A stretch of DNA of 64,000 nucleotides from Flavobacterium eburneipallidum (GTDB lineage: Bacteria > Bacteroidota > Bacteroidia > Flavobacteriales > Flavobacteriaceae): NCBI RefSeq assembly GCF_027111355.2, contig NZ_CP114291.2:1364001-1428000 (forward strand), read 5' to 3'. Under the pieces are notes generated by a model that saw nothing but the letters and a program-made list of their open reading frames with translations, did no database searches and was not told the origin of the DNA. Position 1 is the first letter of the stretch, and each line of letters opens with the position of its first letter. The translations under genes were made by a program, and so were the position numbers. Shown here in pieces: positions 43,739 through 51,670 of the stretch.

Positions 43739-44653
43739 ATGAAAAAGAATGTATTGATAAGCGGAGGATCAGGATTTATAGGGAAGTATTTGACTCATTT
43801 ATTGGTCGAAAAAGGATTTTCTGTTGCTGTTTTGAGTAGGAGCAAAAGAGAAAACACCGAAAATATTAGTTATTATCAATGGGATGTTAATAAACAGTAT
43901 ATTGATGAAAATTCGGTTATCAATGCTGATTATATAGTGCATTTAGCTGGCGAAGGAATTGCCGATAAACCGTGGACAAACAAACGCAAGAAAGTAATTG
44001 TTGAAAGCAGGGAAAAATCCATTGAGTTGATTTATGAAGCCTTAAAGAAGAATGATAAAAAACCAGAAGCTTTCATTTCAGCCTCTGGAATCGGGATTTA
44101 TGGTGCTGTAAATGGTCCTTTGATTTGTAATGAAAACACTCCGTCTGCAAAAGATTTTTTGGGAACAACTTGTCAAAAATGGGAAGCTGCTGCAGATAAA
44201 ATTGCTAGTTTGGACATCCGTACCGTTAAAATCCGCACCGGATTAGTTCTTGGAAAAGACGAAGGTTTTTTGAAGAAATTAGTTCCAATTTTTAAATTAA
44301 AATTGGGTTCGGCTTTGGGTTCGGGCAAGCAATATATGCCTTGGATTCATATTGATGATTTGTGTAGCATTTATTTCGAAGCTATTACTAATTCTAAATT
44401 GGTTGGTCCTTTTAATGCTGCTGTTTTTGATAATACAACTAATACTAGTTTTTCTAAAACTTTGGCTAAAACGTATGGTTATACACTTTGGTTGCCTAAT
44501 GTTCCTGCGTTTTTATTGAAATTAGTATTGGGTGAAATGTCAAAAATTATTCTCACGGGACGAAGAGTTTCATCGGCTCAGATAGAAAAATTAGGTTTTG
44601 AATTTCGATTCAAAAACTTGAAAGATGCCCTTAAGGATTGTTTGCTAGAATAG
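43739..44653 (+). CDS. TIGR01777-family SDR protein
   Basis: A 304-aa NAD(P)-binding protein. Seen: VLISGGSGFIGKYLTHLL at the N-terminus, HLAGEGIADKPWTNKRKKVI (the family signature region), SASGIGIYG, and a C-terminal DUF1731 segment (LPNVPAFLLKLVLGEMSKIILTG...). The substrate is unknown. The family recurs in light-response loci. Its stop overlaps that of the convergent YceI gene by 23 nt. Confidence 0.9.
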   Translation: MKKNVLISGGSGFIGKYLTHLLVEKGFSVAVLSRSKRENTENISYYQWDVNKQYIDENSVINADYIVHLAGEGIADKPWTNKRKKVIVESREKSIELIYEALKKNDKKPEAFISASGIGIYGAVNGPLICNENTPSAKDFLGTTCQKWEAAADKIASLDIRTVKIRTGLVLGKDEGFLKKLVPIFKLKLGSALGSGKQYMPWIHIDDLCSIYFEAITNSKLVGPFNAAVFDNTTNTSFSKTLAKTYGYTLWLPNVPAFLLKLVLGEMSKIILTGRRVSSAQIEKLGFEFRFKNLKDALKDCLLE

Positions 44654-45194
44654 CGTTGTGGAATAAAAAAAAGGTTTTGATATTCACAGTTTCGGCCACT
44701 TTCATGCTCAACATTTTTGGGATTTTAATATCAAAATCTTTGGTTTGTACTTTGAAATCAGTTCTCATTTCTAATCCGTTTTTAGTTTTTTTTAAAATAA
44801 CGATGCTGTTGATTTTTTTCGATTTTCCGTGAAGTTTTAATGTTCCTTTTAGGTTAAATTCTTTTGGTACATCACCAATAATATTGATGTTGAATCCTTC
44901 GATGGTTCCTTTGAAAATAGCTTGAGGATATTTGTCACTTTCCATATAATTTTCATTGAAATGCGTTTGCATTAAAGGAATTTTAAATTGGAAATCTTTG
45001 ATGAGAGCTGTACTTGAAATTTCTCCAGTTTCAAGGTTTAAAATACAACTTGCATTCTTGTTTTCTGCTTTAACTTCTTCAAATAAAGGTACAGAAGCCT
45101 CAAAATTAATGATTCCGTTAGTGGCAGTTATTTTTTCTTGAGCCAAAGATATATTGGCAAAAAAGAGTAGTGATAGTAGTATAATTGTTTTCAT
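44631..45194 (-). CDS. YceI-family periplasmic protein
   Basis: A 187-aa protein with a signal peptide (MKTIILLSLLFFANISLAQ) and the YceI lipocalin-like barrel: GIINFEASVPLFEEVKAEN, FKIPLMQTHFNENYMESDKYPQAIFKG (in part), and LKLHGKSKKI. YceI proteins bind isoprenoid lipids such as ubiquinone relatives in the periplasm. This could suit a neighbourhood of carotenoid and quinone-type genes. It is convergent with the TIGR01777 gene, with a 23-nt overlap. Confidence 0.9.
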   Translation of the reverse strand: MKTIILLSLLFFANISLAQEKITATNGIINFEASVPLFEEVKAENKNASCILNLETGEISSTALIKDFQFKIPLMQTHFNENYMESDKYPQAIFKGTIEGFNINIIGDVPKEFNLKGTLKLHGKSKKINSIVILKKTKNGLEMRTDFKVQTKDFDIKIPKMLSMKVAETVNIKTFFLFHNAILANNP

Positions 45195-45512
45195 AACCTT
45201 AAGGAATTAGGTTCTCCTAAAGTTACAAAATTCAGTCCATATTATTGTGTTAAATAATTGAAAATGATACTCATAAATTACATTTTTGGATCAAACCTCG
45301 TAGAGCTGTACTGTTTGTAGAAAATGTAATTTGTTCCAAAAATTAAGCTCCATCGGAGCGACCTGTATTTGTAGATTTCAGGTCGCTCTGATGGAGCTTA
45401 TATACAAGATGATATTATTTTTTCTACAAGCAGTAAGCTTCTATGAGGCTTTTGCTTTTCGTAAATTGAAAAAGCTGTAAATTATAGATCGTCTATCAAA
45501 AATCAATATCAG
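45195..45512. repeat. Composite intergenic repeat cluster
   Basis: AAGCTCCATCGGAGCGACC begins a 21-nt arm (45345-45365) that pairs with 45379-45399 at 20 of 21 positions. ATTACATTTT (45277-45286) pairs with AAAATGTAAT (45321-45330) around CCTCGTAGAGCTGTACTG. A further inverted copy lies at 45421-45451 (CTACAAGCAGTAAGCTTCT). Each copy contains a TTTGTAGA- or CTTGTAGA-like word after a cluster of GAGC/AGCT. Confidence 0.7.
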
Positions 45513-45878
45513 TTATTTGATTTTAAATGGCGATTCTTCTTTTTTAACTTCGATGATAAAATATTTGGAATCGCCCCACCAAGGCAATGTTTTGTAGCGT
45601 TCAATATAAGTCAGTTTTACATAGTGACCTTCCATTTCTTTCAAATCCGAGATTACTTTTGCGTCACTATCTAAAACTGAAAAACTAAAAATTTGAGCTC
45701 CAGAAATTCCTTGGCTTAACTCTCCTTCATACGTTTTGAAGATCATTCCTTTGTTACTAAATTTTATCAATTCGCCTGATCGAACGCCTTCGCTGTAAGT
45801 TGCATTATATATAAATGTAAAATAACAAACAATCGATAGTGTAATTATCGCTAAAGAAATTCCTAAAATTTTTTTCAT
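45513..45878 (-). CDS. Conserved membrane-anchored unknown protein
   Basis: A 121-aa protein with an N-terminal span (about 5-23, ILGISLAIITLSIVCYFTFI) and a small beta-rich domain: YSEGVRSGELIKFSNKGMIFKTYEGEL, then HYVKLTYIERYKTLPWWGDSKYF. Such proteins are widespread in Bacteroidota and are sometimes wrongly named 6-phosphogluconate dehydrogenase. I see no enzyme motif. It lies 10 nt downstream of rmuC. Confidence 0.75.
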   Translation of the reverse strand: MKKILGISLAIITLSIVCYFTFIYNATYSEGVRSGELIKFSNKGMIFKTYEGELSQGISGAQIFSFSVLDSDAKVISDLKEMEGHYVKLTYIERYKTLPWWGDSKYFIIEVKKEESPFKIK

Positions 45879-45888
45879 TTTCGTGTTT

Positions 45889-47256
45889 TTAGTTAAGTGA
45901 ATTTTCGTCTTTTTCAGCTCGGTTTAATATGTTTTCTGGAAGTGCTTTTTTGGCTTTGGCTCCCATTTTTTTCAATTTTTCGACACTTACAATCAAGTTT
46001 CCTTTTCCATCCACGAGTTTGTTCATAGCCAAACCATATTCTACTTTGCTTTCGTCAATTTTCTTTCCAATTTTGATTAAATCGGCAATAAAACCTTCAA
46101 ACTTATCATATAAAGCACCAGCCTGACGAGCAATTTCAAAGGCATTTTCCTGCTGTTTTTGGTTTGCCCACATACTGTCAATCGTGCGCAAAGTTGCCAA
46201 TAGAGTAGAAGGTGTTACAATGACAATATTTTTCTCGAAAGCCTTGTTGTATAATGCCGTGTCTTCGTTTAACGCCAAGGCGAAAGCAGGTTCCATCGGA
46301 ATAAAAAGCAAAACAAAATCAGGGCTTTCTATTTGGTATAAATCGTGATAGTTTTTATCGCCCAATTGTTCTACGTGACGTTTGATAGAATGAACGTGTT
46401 CTTTTAAAAAACCATTTTTTAGACTATCGTCTTCTTCGTTGATGTATTTTTCATAAGCGGTTAGGGAAACTTTCGAATCGACAATCATTTTTTTTCCGTC
46501 GGGAAGATTGATAACAACATCGGGAAAAACACGACTTCCCTCGGTTGTGGTGTGGGATTGTTGTACAAAATATTCTCTGTCTTTTTCCAATCCTGATTTT
46601 TCTAAAACGCGTTCTAGAATTAATTCGCCCCAGTTTCCTTGCATTTTGCTATCGCCTTTCAAGGCTTTGGTCAAATTCAGCGTTTCTTTACTCATTTGCA
46701 AATTCATTTCACGCAAACCTAGAATTTGTTGGCGTAAAGCAGCATGATAATCAATGCTTTCTTTGTGAGTATCTTCGACTTTCTTTTCGAACAATTGAAT
46801 TTTATCTTGCAAAGGCGACAAGATATTTTTCATGTTTTCTTTATTCTGCTCTGTAAATTTATTCGATTTTTCGTCTAATATTTTATTAGCTAAATTCTCA
46901 AATTCTTTGGTAAATTTTTCTTGAAGTTTTTCTACTTCTTCCTTTTGTTCTTTGTTGCGTTCCCAAAGATTGTCAAAATCAACTTCTTTTTTAGAAAGTT
47001 GAATGGCAAGACTGTCTTTCTCATTTCGGATGTTTTCTTTTTCAGAATTGGCTAATTCCAATTGTTTTTCGAAAGCAGTTTTATCGAGTAAAAATTGTTC
47101 TTTTTGTTGGTCGAATTGGTTGTTCAGTGCAATTAATTTTTGTTCCAGACTTATTTTTTCGGATTGAAAACGAGCTGAAAAAATAAGCTTTCCAATGAAA
47201 ATTCCAATGGCGAGCGCAACAATAAAAAGCAATAAAAACGAAAGCATATTTGACAT
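45889..47256 (-). CDS. rmuC: DNA recombination protein RmuC
   Basis: A 455-aa protein. Seen: one N-terminal span (about 4-22), a long coiled coil (about 28-190, many Glu/Lys/Gln heptads), and the RmuC domain with MQGNWGELILERVLEKSGLE, FPDVVINLPDGKKMIVDSKVSL (in part), and LLFIPMEPAFALAL. RmuC limits DNA inversion and is thought to be a nuclease of the PD-(D/E)XK type. It lies upstream of the small unknown gene on the same strand. Confidence 0.94.
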   Translation of the reverse strand: MSNMLSFLLLFIVALAIGIFIGKLIFSARFQSEKISLEQKLIALNNQFDQQKEQFLLDKTAFEKQLELANSEKENIRNEKDSLAIQLSKKEVDFDNLWERNKEQKEEVEKLQEKFTKEFENLANKILDEKSNKFTEQNKENMKNILSPLQDKIQLFEKKVEDTHKESIDYHAALRQQILGLREMNLQMSKETLNLTKALKGDSKMQGNWGELILERVLEKSGLEKDREYFVQQSHTTTEGSRVFPDVVINLPDGKKMIVDSKVSLTAYEKYINEEDDSLKNGFLKEHVHSIKRHVEQLGDKNYHDLYQIESPDFVLLFIPMEPAFALALNEDTALYNKAFEKNIVIVTPSTLLATLRTIDSMWANQKQQENAFEIARQAGALYDKFEGFIADLIKIGKKIDESKVEYGLAMNKLVDGKGNLIVSVEKLKKMGAKAKKALPENILNRAEKDENSLN

Positions 47257-47361
47257 AAAAAGTAAGGTTTTTGTAGAAAGTAAAAGTAAGGAATTATATC
47301 AAGTTAAAATTGTATCAGAAGATAATTTGAAAAATGTATTTTTGCCTTTCAATTAAAACCA

Positions 47362-47934
47362 ATGTCAGAACACCGCCATTTCATCCTTCACAAACCTTAC
47401 GGGTATTTAAGTCAATTTATTTATGAGTTGAAACGCAAGAAAAAACTTTTGGGTGAATTACACGATTTTCCCGCAGGAACAATGGCTATTGGTCGCCTAG
47501 ACGAAGACTCCGAAGGCTTACTTTTGTTGACTACGGACGGAAAAATGAGTGAAATTGTCCGAAGTAAAAAAGTCGATAAAGAATATTATGTTCAAGTCGA
47601 TGGAATTATTACGCAAGAAGCCATTGATGAAATGAAAAATGGAGTGGAAATAGGCTTTGATGGAGGAAAATACAAAACCAAAAAATGCGAAGCACGACTC
47701 GTTACTGAAATTCCTAATTTTGGTCCAAGAGGAAAAAAAATAAGAGACGAGCGTCACGGACCCACTTCTTGGGCTTCAATAATTGTTAATGAAGGAAAGT
47801 TTCGTCAGGTTCGAAAAATGACGGCAGCTGTAGGTTTTCCAACATTACGATTGGTGCGAGTTCGCATTGGAAGCGTATATTTGAATGATTTAAAAGCGGG
47901 TGAAGTGAAAGAAGTAGATGCTTTTGAAGTTTGA
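47362..47934 (+). CDS. rRNA pseudouridine synthase, RluE/RsuA type
   Basis: A 190-aa enzyme with the catalytic Asp in AIGRLDEDSEGLLLLTTDG (around residues 37-55) and KEYYVQVDG plus RQVRKMTAAVGFPTLRLVRVRIG (in part). It has no S4 domain, as in RluE, so it acts on 23S rRNA in E. coli (U2457). It is monocistronic. Confidence 0.92.
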   Translation: MSEHRHFILHKPYGYLSQFIYELKRKKKLLGELHDFPAGTMAIGRLDEDSEGLLLLTTDGKMSEIVRSKKVDKEYYVQVDGIITQEAIDEMKNGVEIGFDGGKYKTKKCEARLVTEIPNFGPRGKKIRDERHGPTSWASIIVNEGKFRQVRKMTAAVGFPTLRLVRVRIGSVYLNDLKAGEVKEVDAFEV

Positions 47935-47969
47935 TATATTTTAATTACTTTTGAGTAAACTTTGTTGCT

Positions 47970-48143
47970 ATGACCATTATTATAAATAAAAATACAACTA
48001 AAAAAGAATTTGTAAAATTACTTGCTTCCATGGAAAAAAGTAAAAAATCAAATGGTGTCGATTTATCTAAACATTGTGGTGTTTTGAAATTAAAAAAAGA
48101 TGCTTTACAAATTCAAAAAGAGATGAGAAATGAATGGGAATAG
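47970..48143 (+). CDS. Antitoxin of a VapBC-like pair
   Basis: A 57-aa basic protein, MTIIINKNTTKKEFVKLL... to ...EMRNEWE. It starts at ATG 47970. Its stop overlaps the toxin start by 14 nt, typical of toxin-antitoxin pairs. The centre HCGVLKLKKDALQIQKEMR resembles antitoxins that pair with PIN toxins in Bacteroidota. I assign it by position and size. Confidence 0.75.
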   Translation: MTIIINKNTTKKEFVKLLASMEKSKKSNGVDLSKHCGVLKLKKDALQIQKEMRNEWE

Positions 48144-48501
48144 CATAGTTTTAGATACTAATATTGTGCTATATTTACTAAATGGCGATGATGAATTAGT
48201 GACTATTTTAAACCAAATGCAATTGTATGTTTCTGTAATCACCGAAATTGAATTGCTTGCTTATCAAGAAATTTCTATTCAAGATAAAGCCAAAATAAAA
48301 TATTTTTTATCTGAATGCATAATTGTTCCTTTGAATGATGAAATAAAGAATATTTGCATTGCTATAAAACAAACTTCAAAAGTTAAAACCCCTGACGCTA
48401 TAGTTGCAGCAACTTCTATTCACAATAAAATTCCATTAATTACTTCTGATAAAGGATTTGAAAAAAATCAAAATTTAGATTTATTTTTATACAAAGCTTA
48501 A
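48130..48501 (+). CDS. PIN-domain toxin, VapC-like
   Basis: A 123-aa PIN ribonuclease-like protein. The acidic residues of the site are visible: D9 (VLDTN), E39 (ITEIE), D89 (TPDA) and D107 (TSDKGF). VapC toxins cut tRNA or rRNA. It overlaps its antitoxin by 14 nt and trmL by 1 nt (TAATG), so all three are coupled. Confidence 0.9.
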   Translation: MNGNSIVLDTNIVLYLLNGDDELVTILNQMQLYVSVITEIELLAYQEISIQDKAKIKYFLSECIIVPLNDEIKNICIAIKQTSKVKTPDAIVAATSIHNKIPLITSDKGFEKNQNLDLFLYKA

Positions 48502-48956
48502 TGTTAAACATCGTTTTAGTAGAACCTGAAATCCCCAACAATACTGGAAACATTGGTCGATTGTGCGTGGGTACCGAAAGCCGTTTGCACCTTGTTCATC
48601 CCTTTGGGTTTGTGATTAATGATAAAAACTTGAAACGTTCTGGACTCGATTATTGGGTACATTTGGATGTAACCGAATATCAAAATGTAGAAGAATGGAT
48701 TAGTCAAATTCCAGATAAATCCAGAGTTTTCTTAATGAGTTCCCACGCTTCAACATCCATTTATGAAGCCGAATTTCAAGATGGAGATTGGTTAGTTTTT
48801 GGTAAAGAAAGCGTTGGTTTAAGCCAAGAAGTTTTGTCTCAATTCGATAATCATTTGACTATTCCAATGTCGAATTTAATTCGAAGTTATAATATTGCGA
48901 ATTCGGTAGCTTTTGTGGTTGGCGAAGCGAAGAGGCAGATTTCAGTAGGCAGGTAG
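48501..48956 (+). CDS. trmL: tRNA (cytidine(34)-2'-O)-methyltransferase TrmL
   Basis: A 151-aa SPOUT methyltransferase that modifies the wobble base of tRNA-Leu. Seen: EIPNNTGNIGRLCVGTESRLHLVHP (in part; residues 9-33), FGKESVGLSQEVL, and the trefoil-knot segment IPMSNLIRSYNIANSVAFVV. The start overlaps the PIN-toxin stop, which is unusual for a housekeeping gene and suggests the toxin pair was inserted in front of it. Confidence 0.93.
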   Translation: MLNIVLVEPEIPNNTGNIGRLCVGTESRLHLVHPFGFVINDKNLKRSGLDYWVHLDVTEYQNVEEWISQIPDKSRVFLMSSHASTSIYEAEFQDGDWLVFGKESVGLSQEVLSQFDNHLTIPMSNLIRSYNIANSVAFVVGEAKRQISVGR

Positions 48957-49012
48957 CAGTGTTCAGTATTCTAAACTTCGTGAACCTTGTGCCTCCTTTG
49001 TGAACTTTGTGG

Positions 49013-49792
49013 TTAAGATATCACAAATTTCCCTTTTTCGCTATCAAAAACAATATGTTCATCTTTGAACAAAGTATTGAAACTTCCTTTTAGAATCAAA
49101 TTACAAGGCTGATCTTGTATTGTATCTTCGGGAGTCATAATAATCATTTCGTCGCTCAATTGTATCGCCATATCAATATCGTGAGTAGAAAATAGAATGC
49201 ACTTTCCTGTTTCTTGAGTGAGTTTTTTTAGGAGTTTAAAAAGCACTACTTTGTGTAATAAATCCAAGTGGGTGGTGGGTTCGTCTAAAATTATCAAAGG
49301 CGTATCTTGTGCCAAAGCTCTTGCAATTAATACGATTTGTAATTGTCCATCACTAATTTCAAAATGTCTTTTGGATACCAAATGTTGGATTTGAGTCAGC
49401 GCGATTGCTTGGTTGATTTTTGCAATATCGTTGTCGGTTAGCGTTCCAATCCAGTTGGTGTAAGGTTGTCTTCCTAAAGCGATAAGTTCCCAAACCGTTA
49501 GGTTGCTTGGAGGTAATTTTTCGGTCAGAACTACACTTAAATTTTGTGCTAAAGTCAATGGATTTAATTCGTGGATATTCTTTTGATTTAGAGAAACTGT
49601 TCCTGCTAAAGGTTTCTGAATTCCAGTAATGGTTCTTAAAAGAGTAGATTTTCCAATACCATTGGCGCCAATTAGAGCAATTAGTTTTCCTTCTTGTAAA
49701 TTCAGGTTTAGATTTTCGGCAATGGTTATTATCGAGCTTTTAGCTTTGTAACCAATGCATAAATTTGAAGTGGAAAGGATATTTTTAATCAT
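49013..49792 (-). CDS. B12/iron-chelate ABC transporter ATPase
   Basis: A 259-aa FecE/BtuD-type ATPase. Seen: Walker A GANGIGKST (about 40-48), the signature as ISDGQLQIVLIARAL (ISDGQ for LSGGQ), Walker B LIILDEPTTHLD and the H-loop FSTHD. The partner permease and binding protein are upstream in the same direction. The divergent cobalamin riboswitch and BtuB/BtuG-like genes make vitamin B12 the likely substrate. The operon is broken by a GxxExxY gene and repeats. Confidence 0.9.
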   Translation of the reverse strand: MIKNILSTSNLCIGYKAKSSIITIAENLNLNLQEGKLIALIGANGIGKSTLLRTITGIQKPLAGTVSLNQKNIHELNPLTLAQNLSVVLTEKLPPSNLTVWELIALGRQPYTNWIGTLTDNDIAKINQAIALTQIQHLVSKRHFEISDGQLQIVLIARALAQDTPLIILDEPTTHLDLLHKVVLFKLLKKLTQETGKCILFSTHDIDMAIQLSDEMIIMTPEDTIQDQPCNLILKGSFNTLFKDEHIVFDSEKGKFVIS

Positions 49793-49803
49793 AATTTTAA
49801 AAT

Positions 49804-49824
49804 TTTAAACGCATAGAAACATAG
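49804..49824. repeat. 21-bp repeat, copy 1
   Basis: TTTAAACGCATAGAAACATA plus G, directly between btuD-type and GxxExxY genes. It is in the same direction as copy 2. Confidence 0.8.
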
Positions 49825-49884
49825 TTTTTTGGAATCTATAAAAGAGTTTATAGTTGAAACACGTTTCAAACATAGAGAAAGAGT

Positions 49885-50298
49885 TTACTTTTCAGGTAAA
49901 TTTTTAAAATATTCGTTTACAAAAGTTTTTTGCCCTTCTTTAAAAATATTGAAACAATTAAAATTAATTAAAATCCCTTTAGGTGCTTTCAATAGTTTCA
50001 TATAAGTTAATAGTTGAGCTTCAAATATAGGATTTGGTTGGATTACAGATTTTAATTCTACAACTAAACAATTTTCAATGAATAAATCACATTTGAAATC
50101 TAATTTTAGTTCTTTGGTTTTATATACTAAAGGAACTTTCATTTCTGTAGAAAAGTTTATTTTTCTTTGTGTTAGTTCTTCTTTAATACACTGGTGATAG
50201 ACACTTTCGAGTAAACCTCTACCCATTATTTTATGTACTTCAATCGCAGAACCAATGACTTCATAAGTTAATTCATCTAAATATTTTTGTGTTATCAT
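49885..50298 (-). CDS. GxxExxY protein (PD-(D/E)XK-type nuclease family)
   Basis: A 137-aa protein of the GxxExxY family (PDDEXK_3-like). Seen: the naming motif GLLESVY (about residues 28-34), FKCDLFIENCLVVELKSV with the D...ExK nuclease residues (about 72-89), and QLLTYMKLLKAPKGILINF. The family is common and of unknown role. Here it lies inside the B12 ABC operon, in a 650-bp gap otherwise made of repeats, between two direct copies and one inverted copy of a 21-bp repeat. This is a sign of insertion. Confidence 0.9.
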   Translation of the reverse strand: MITQKYLDELTYEVIGSAIEVHKIMGRGLLESVYHQCIKEELTQRKINFSTEMKVPLVYKTKELKLDFKCDLFIENCLVVELKSVIQPNPIFEAQLLTYMKLLKAPKGILINFNCFNIFKEGQKTFVNEYFKNLPEK

Positions 50299-50313
50299 AG
50301 TAGTTTTTTTTAA

Positions 50314-50435
50314 TTTAAACGCATAGAGTCATAGAAAATAGATTGATAGAAGATTTTTTTTAAAGACTATGTATTCTAAAAAAAAGTGAAACGTCTTTTG
50401 ATATTTACAAAAAACTATGTCTCTATGCGTTTAAA
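50314..50435. repeat. Palindromic pair of the 21-bp repeat (copies 2 and 3)
   Basis: Copy 2 at 50314-50334 (TTTAAACGCATAGAGTCATA plus G) and copy 3, inverted, at 50415-50435. They differ at two positions and border an 80-bp AT-rich spacer between the GxxExxY and permease genes. Confidence 0.8.
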
Positions 50436-50441
50436 AAAAAA

Positions 50442-51473
50442 TTAATTCATCATTTTACGTTTTCGAAGTAACAACCAAATTACGATTGGCGCACCAAACA
50501 TGGAAGTTACCGCATTAATTGGTAAGGTAATATCAGTTCCCGGAAGTTGTGAAATGCTGTCGCAAATCAACATAATTATAGCGCCCAAAAGTAAAGTACT
50601 CCAAAATAAAATAGTGTGATTACTGGTTTGAAAAAGTAATTTAGCAATATGTGGAACTGCCAATCCAATAAAGGCAATTGGACCCGCAAAAGCCGTAATA
50701 CTTCCAGTTAAAATACTGGTGGCTAAAATGATAATTAATCGTGTTTTTTTGTAATTCATCCCCATACTTCGAGCGTAGTTTTCGCCAAGTAACAAAGCAT
50801 TTAAAGGTTTGATGTTTAATAAGCTTAAAAACAAACCAATACCGATACAAACGGATAAAATGACAATCGATGACCAAGACAAATTTCCTAGATTTCCCAA
50901 GGACCAAAAAGTGAATTTTTGCAATTGTTCAGCAGTGCTGAAATAGGTAAGTGTTCCCACAATGGCGTTGGTCAAACTACCAAACATCAAACCAACAATA
51001 AGAATTGCCATGGTGTTGCGTAAACTTTGCGAAACAGACAAAACAGCTAATAAAACCAAGAAACTCCCCAAACTGGAAGCCAAGATAATTCCATAAGACG
51101 AAAGTAAAAATGAAGCCAAAACCGAAGGTAAAAAAACCGCTCCTAAAATAACCGTTGCCACTCCTAAACTGGCTCCAGAACTCAATCCTAAAACGTCTGG
51201 TCCAGCCAATGGATTTCGGAATAAGGTTTGCATTAATAATCCGCTAATAGCCAATCCCATTCCAACAAGAATGGCTGCAATAGCTTTGGGCAATCTATAA
51301 TTGACGATGATATAATCCCAAGTTTCTTTGCAGGAGTTTCCACCAGTAAGGCTGTTGAAAACGTCTTTCATTGGAATAGAAACCGACCCCAAACTGATAT
51401 TCAATACCAATAGTAATAGCAATGACACTGTCAATAGGGAGAATAAGATGGTATTTCGGTTTTTGTTTGGCAA
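50442..51473 (-). CDS. FecCD/BtuC-type ABC permease
   Basis: A permease of about 344 aa with ten predicted spans. Seen: LSGLLMQTLFRNPLAGPDVLG (in two parts; the BtuC/FecD loop), GENYARSMGMNY, and FAGPIAFIGLAVPHIAKLL, the cytoplasmic coupling helix. No ATG exists near the true N-terminus: the frame is open from a TTG at 51560, but that part falls in a palindromic repeat, so I take the TTG at 51473 (MPNKNRNTILF) as start. A rare start codon here is unusual. Confidence 0.85.
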   Translation of the reverse strand: MPNKNRNTILFSLLTVSLLLLLVLNISLGSVSIPMKDVFNSLTGGNSCKETWDYIIVNYRLPKAIAAILVGMGLAISGLLMQTLFRNPLAGPDVLGLSSGASLGVATVILGAVFLPSVLASFLLSSYGIILASSLGSFLVLLAVLSVSQSLRNTMAILIVGLMFGSLTNAIVGTLTYFSTAEQLQKFTFWSLGNLGNLSWSSIVILSVCIGIGLFLSLLNIKPLNALLLGENYARSMGMNYKKTRLIIILATSILTGSITAFAGPIAFIGLAVPHIAKLLFQTSNHTILFWSTLLLGAIIMLICDSISQLPGTDITLPINAVTSMFGAPIVIWLLLRKRKMMN

Positions 51474-51518
51474 GTTGGGATTTGTTAGTGTTGTCGTCTG
51501 TTCGAGTGTTTTATTAAA

Positions 51519-51620
51519 AAATGCGATAGCTTTTTTTAATAAAATGTATCGAGAACTCAACTATTATAGGCTTCTCGATACAATTTTTAACATTAAAGCT
51601 GTCGCATTAATGTTAAAAAT
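51519..51620. repeat. Large palindromic repeat between permease and binding-protein genes
   Basis: TGTATCGAGAA (51545-51555) pairs with TTCTCGATACA (51572-51582); ATTTTTAACATTAA (51583-51596) pairs with TTAATGTTAAAAAT (51607-51620). A longer unit with AGCTgTCGCATT occurs in inverted order on the left (51519-51554) and right (51573-51611). Confidence 0.75.
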
Positions 51621-51670
51621 CACTCGAAGTGACTAGCGAATTTGTTATTTTTCTATTGTATTAATTACTA

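Noticed and set aside
49804..50435. Repeats as a CRISPR array
   Set aside because: There are only three copies, in mixed orientation and at irregular distances, and a gene lies between them; no cas genes.
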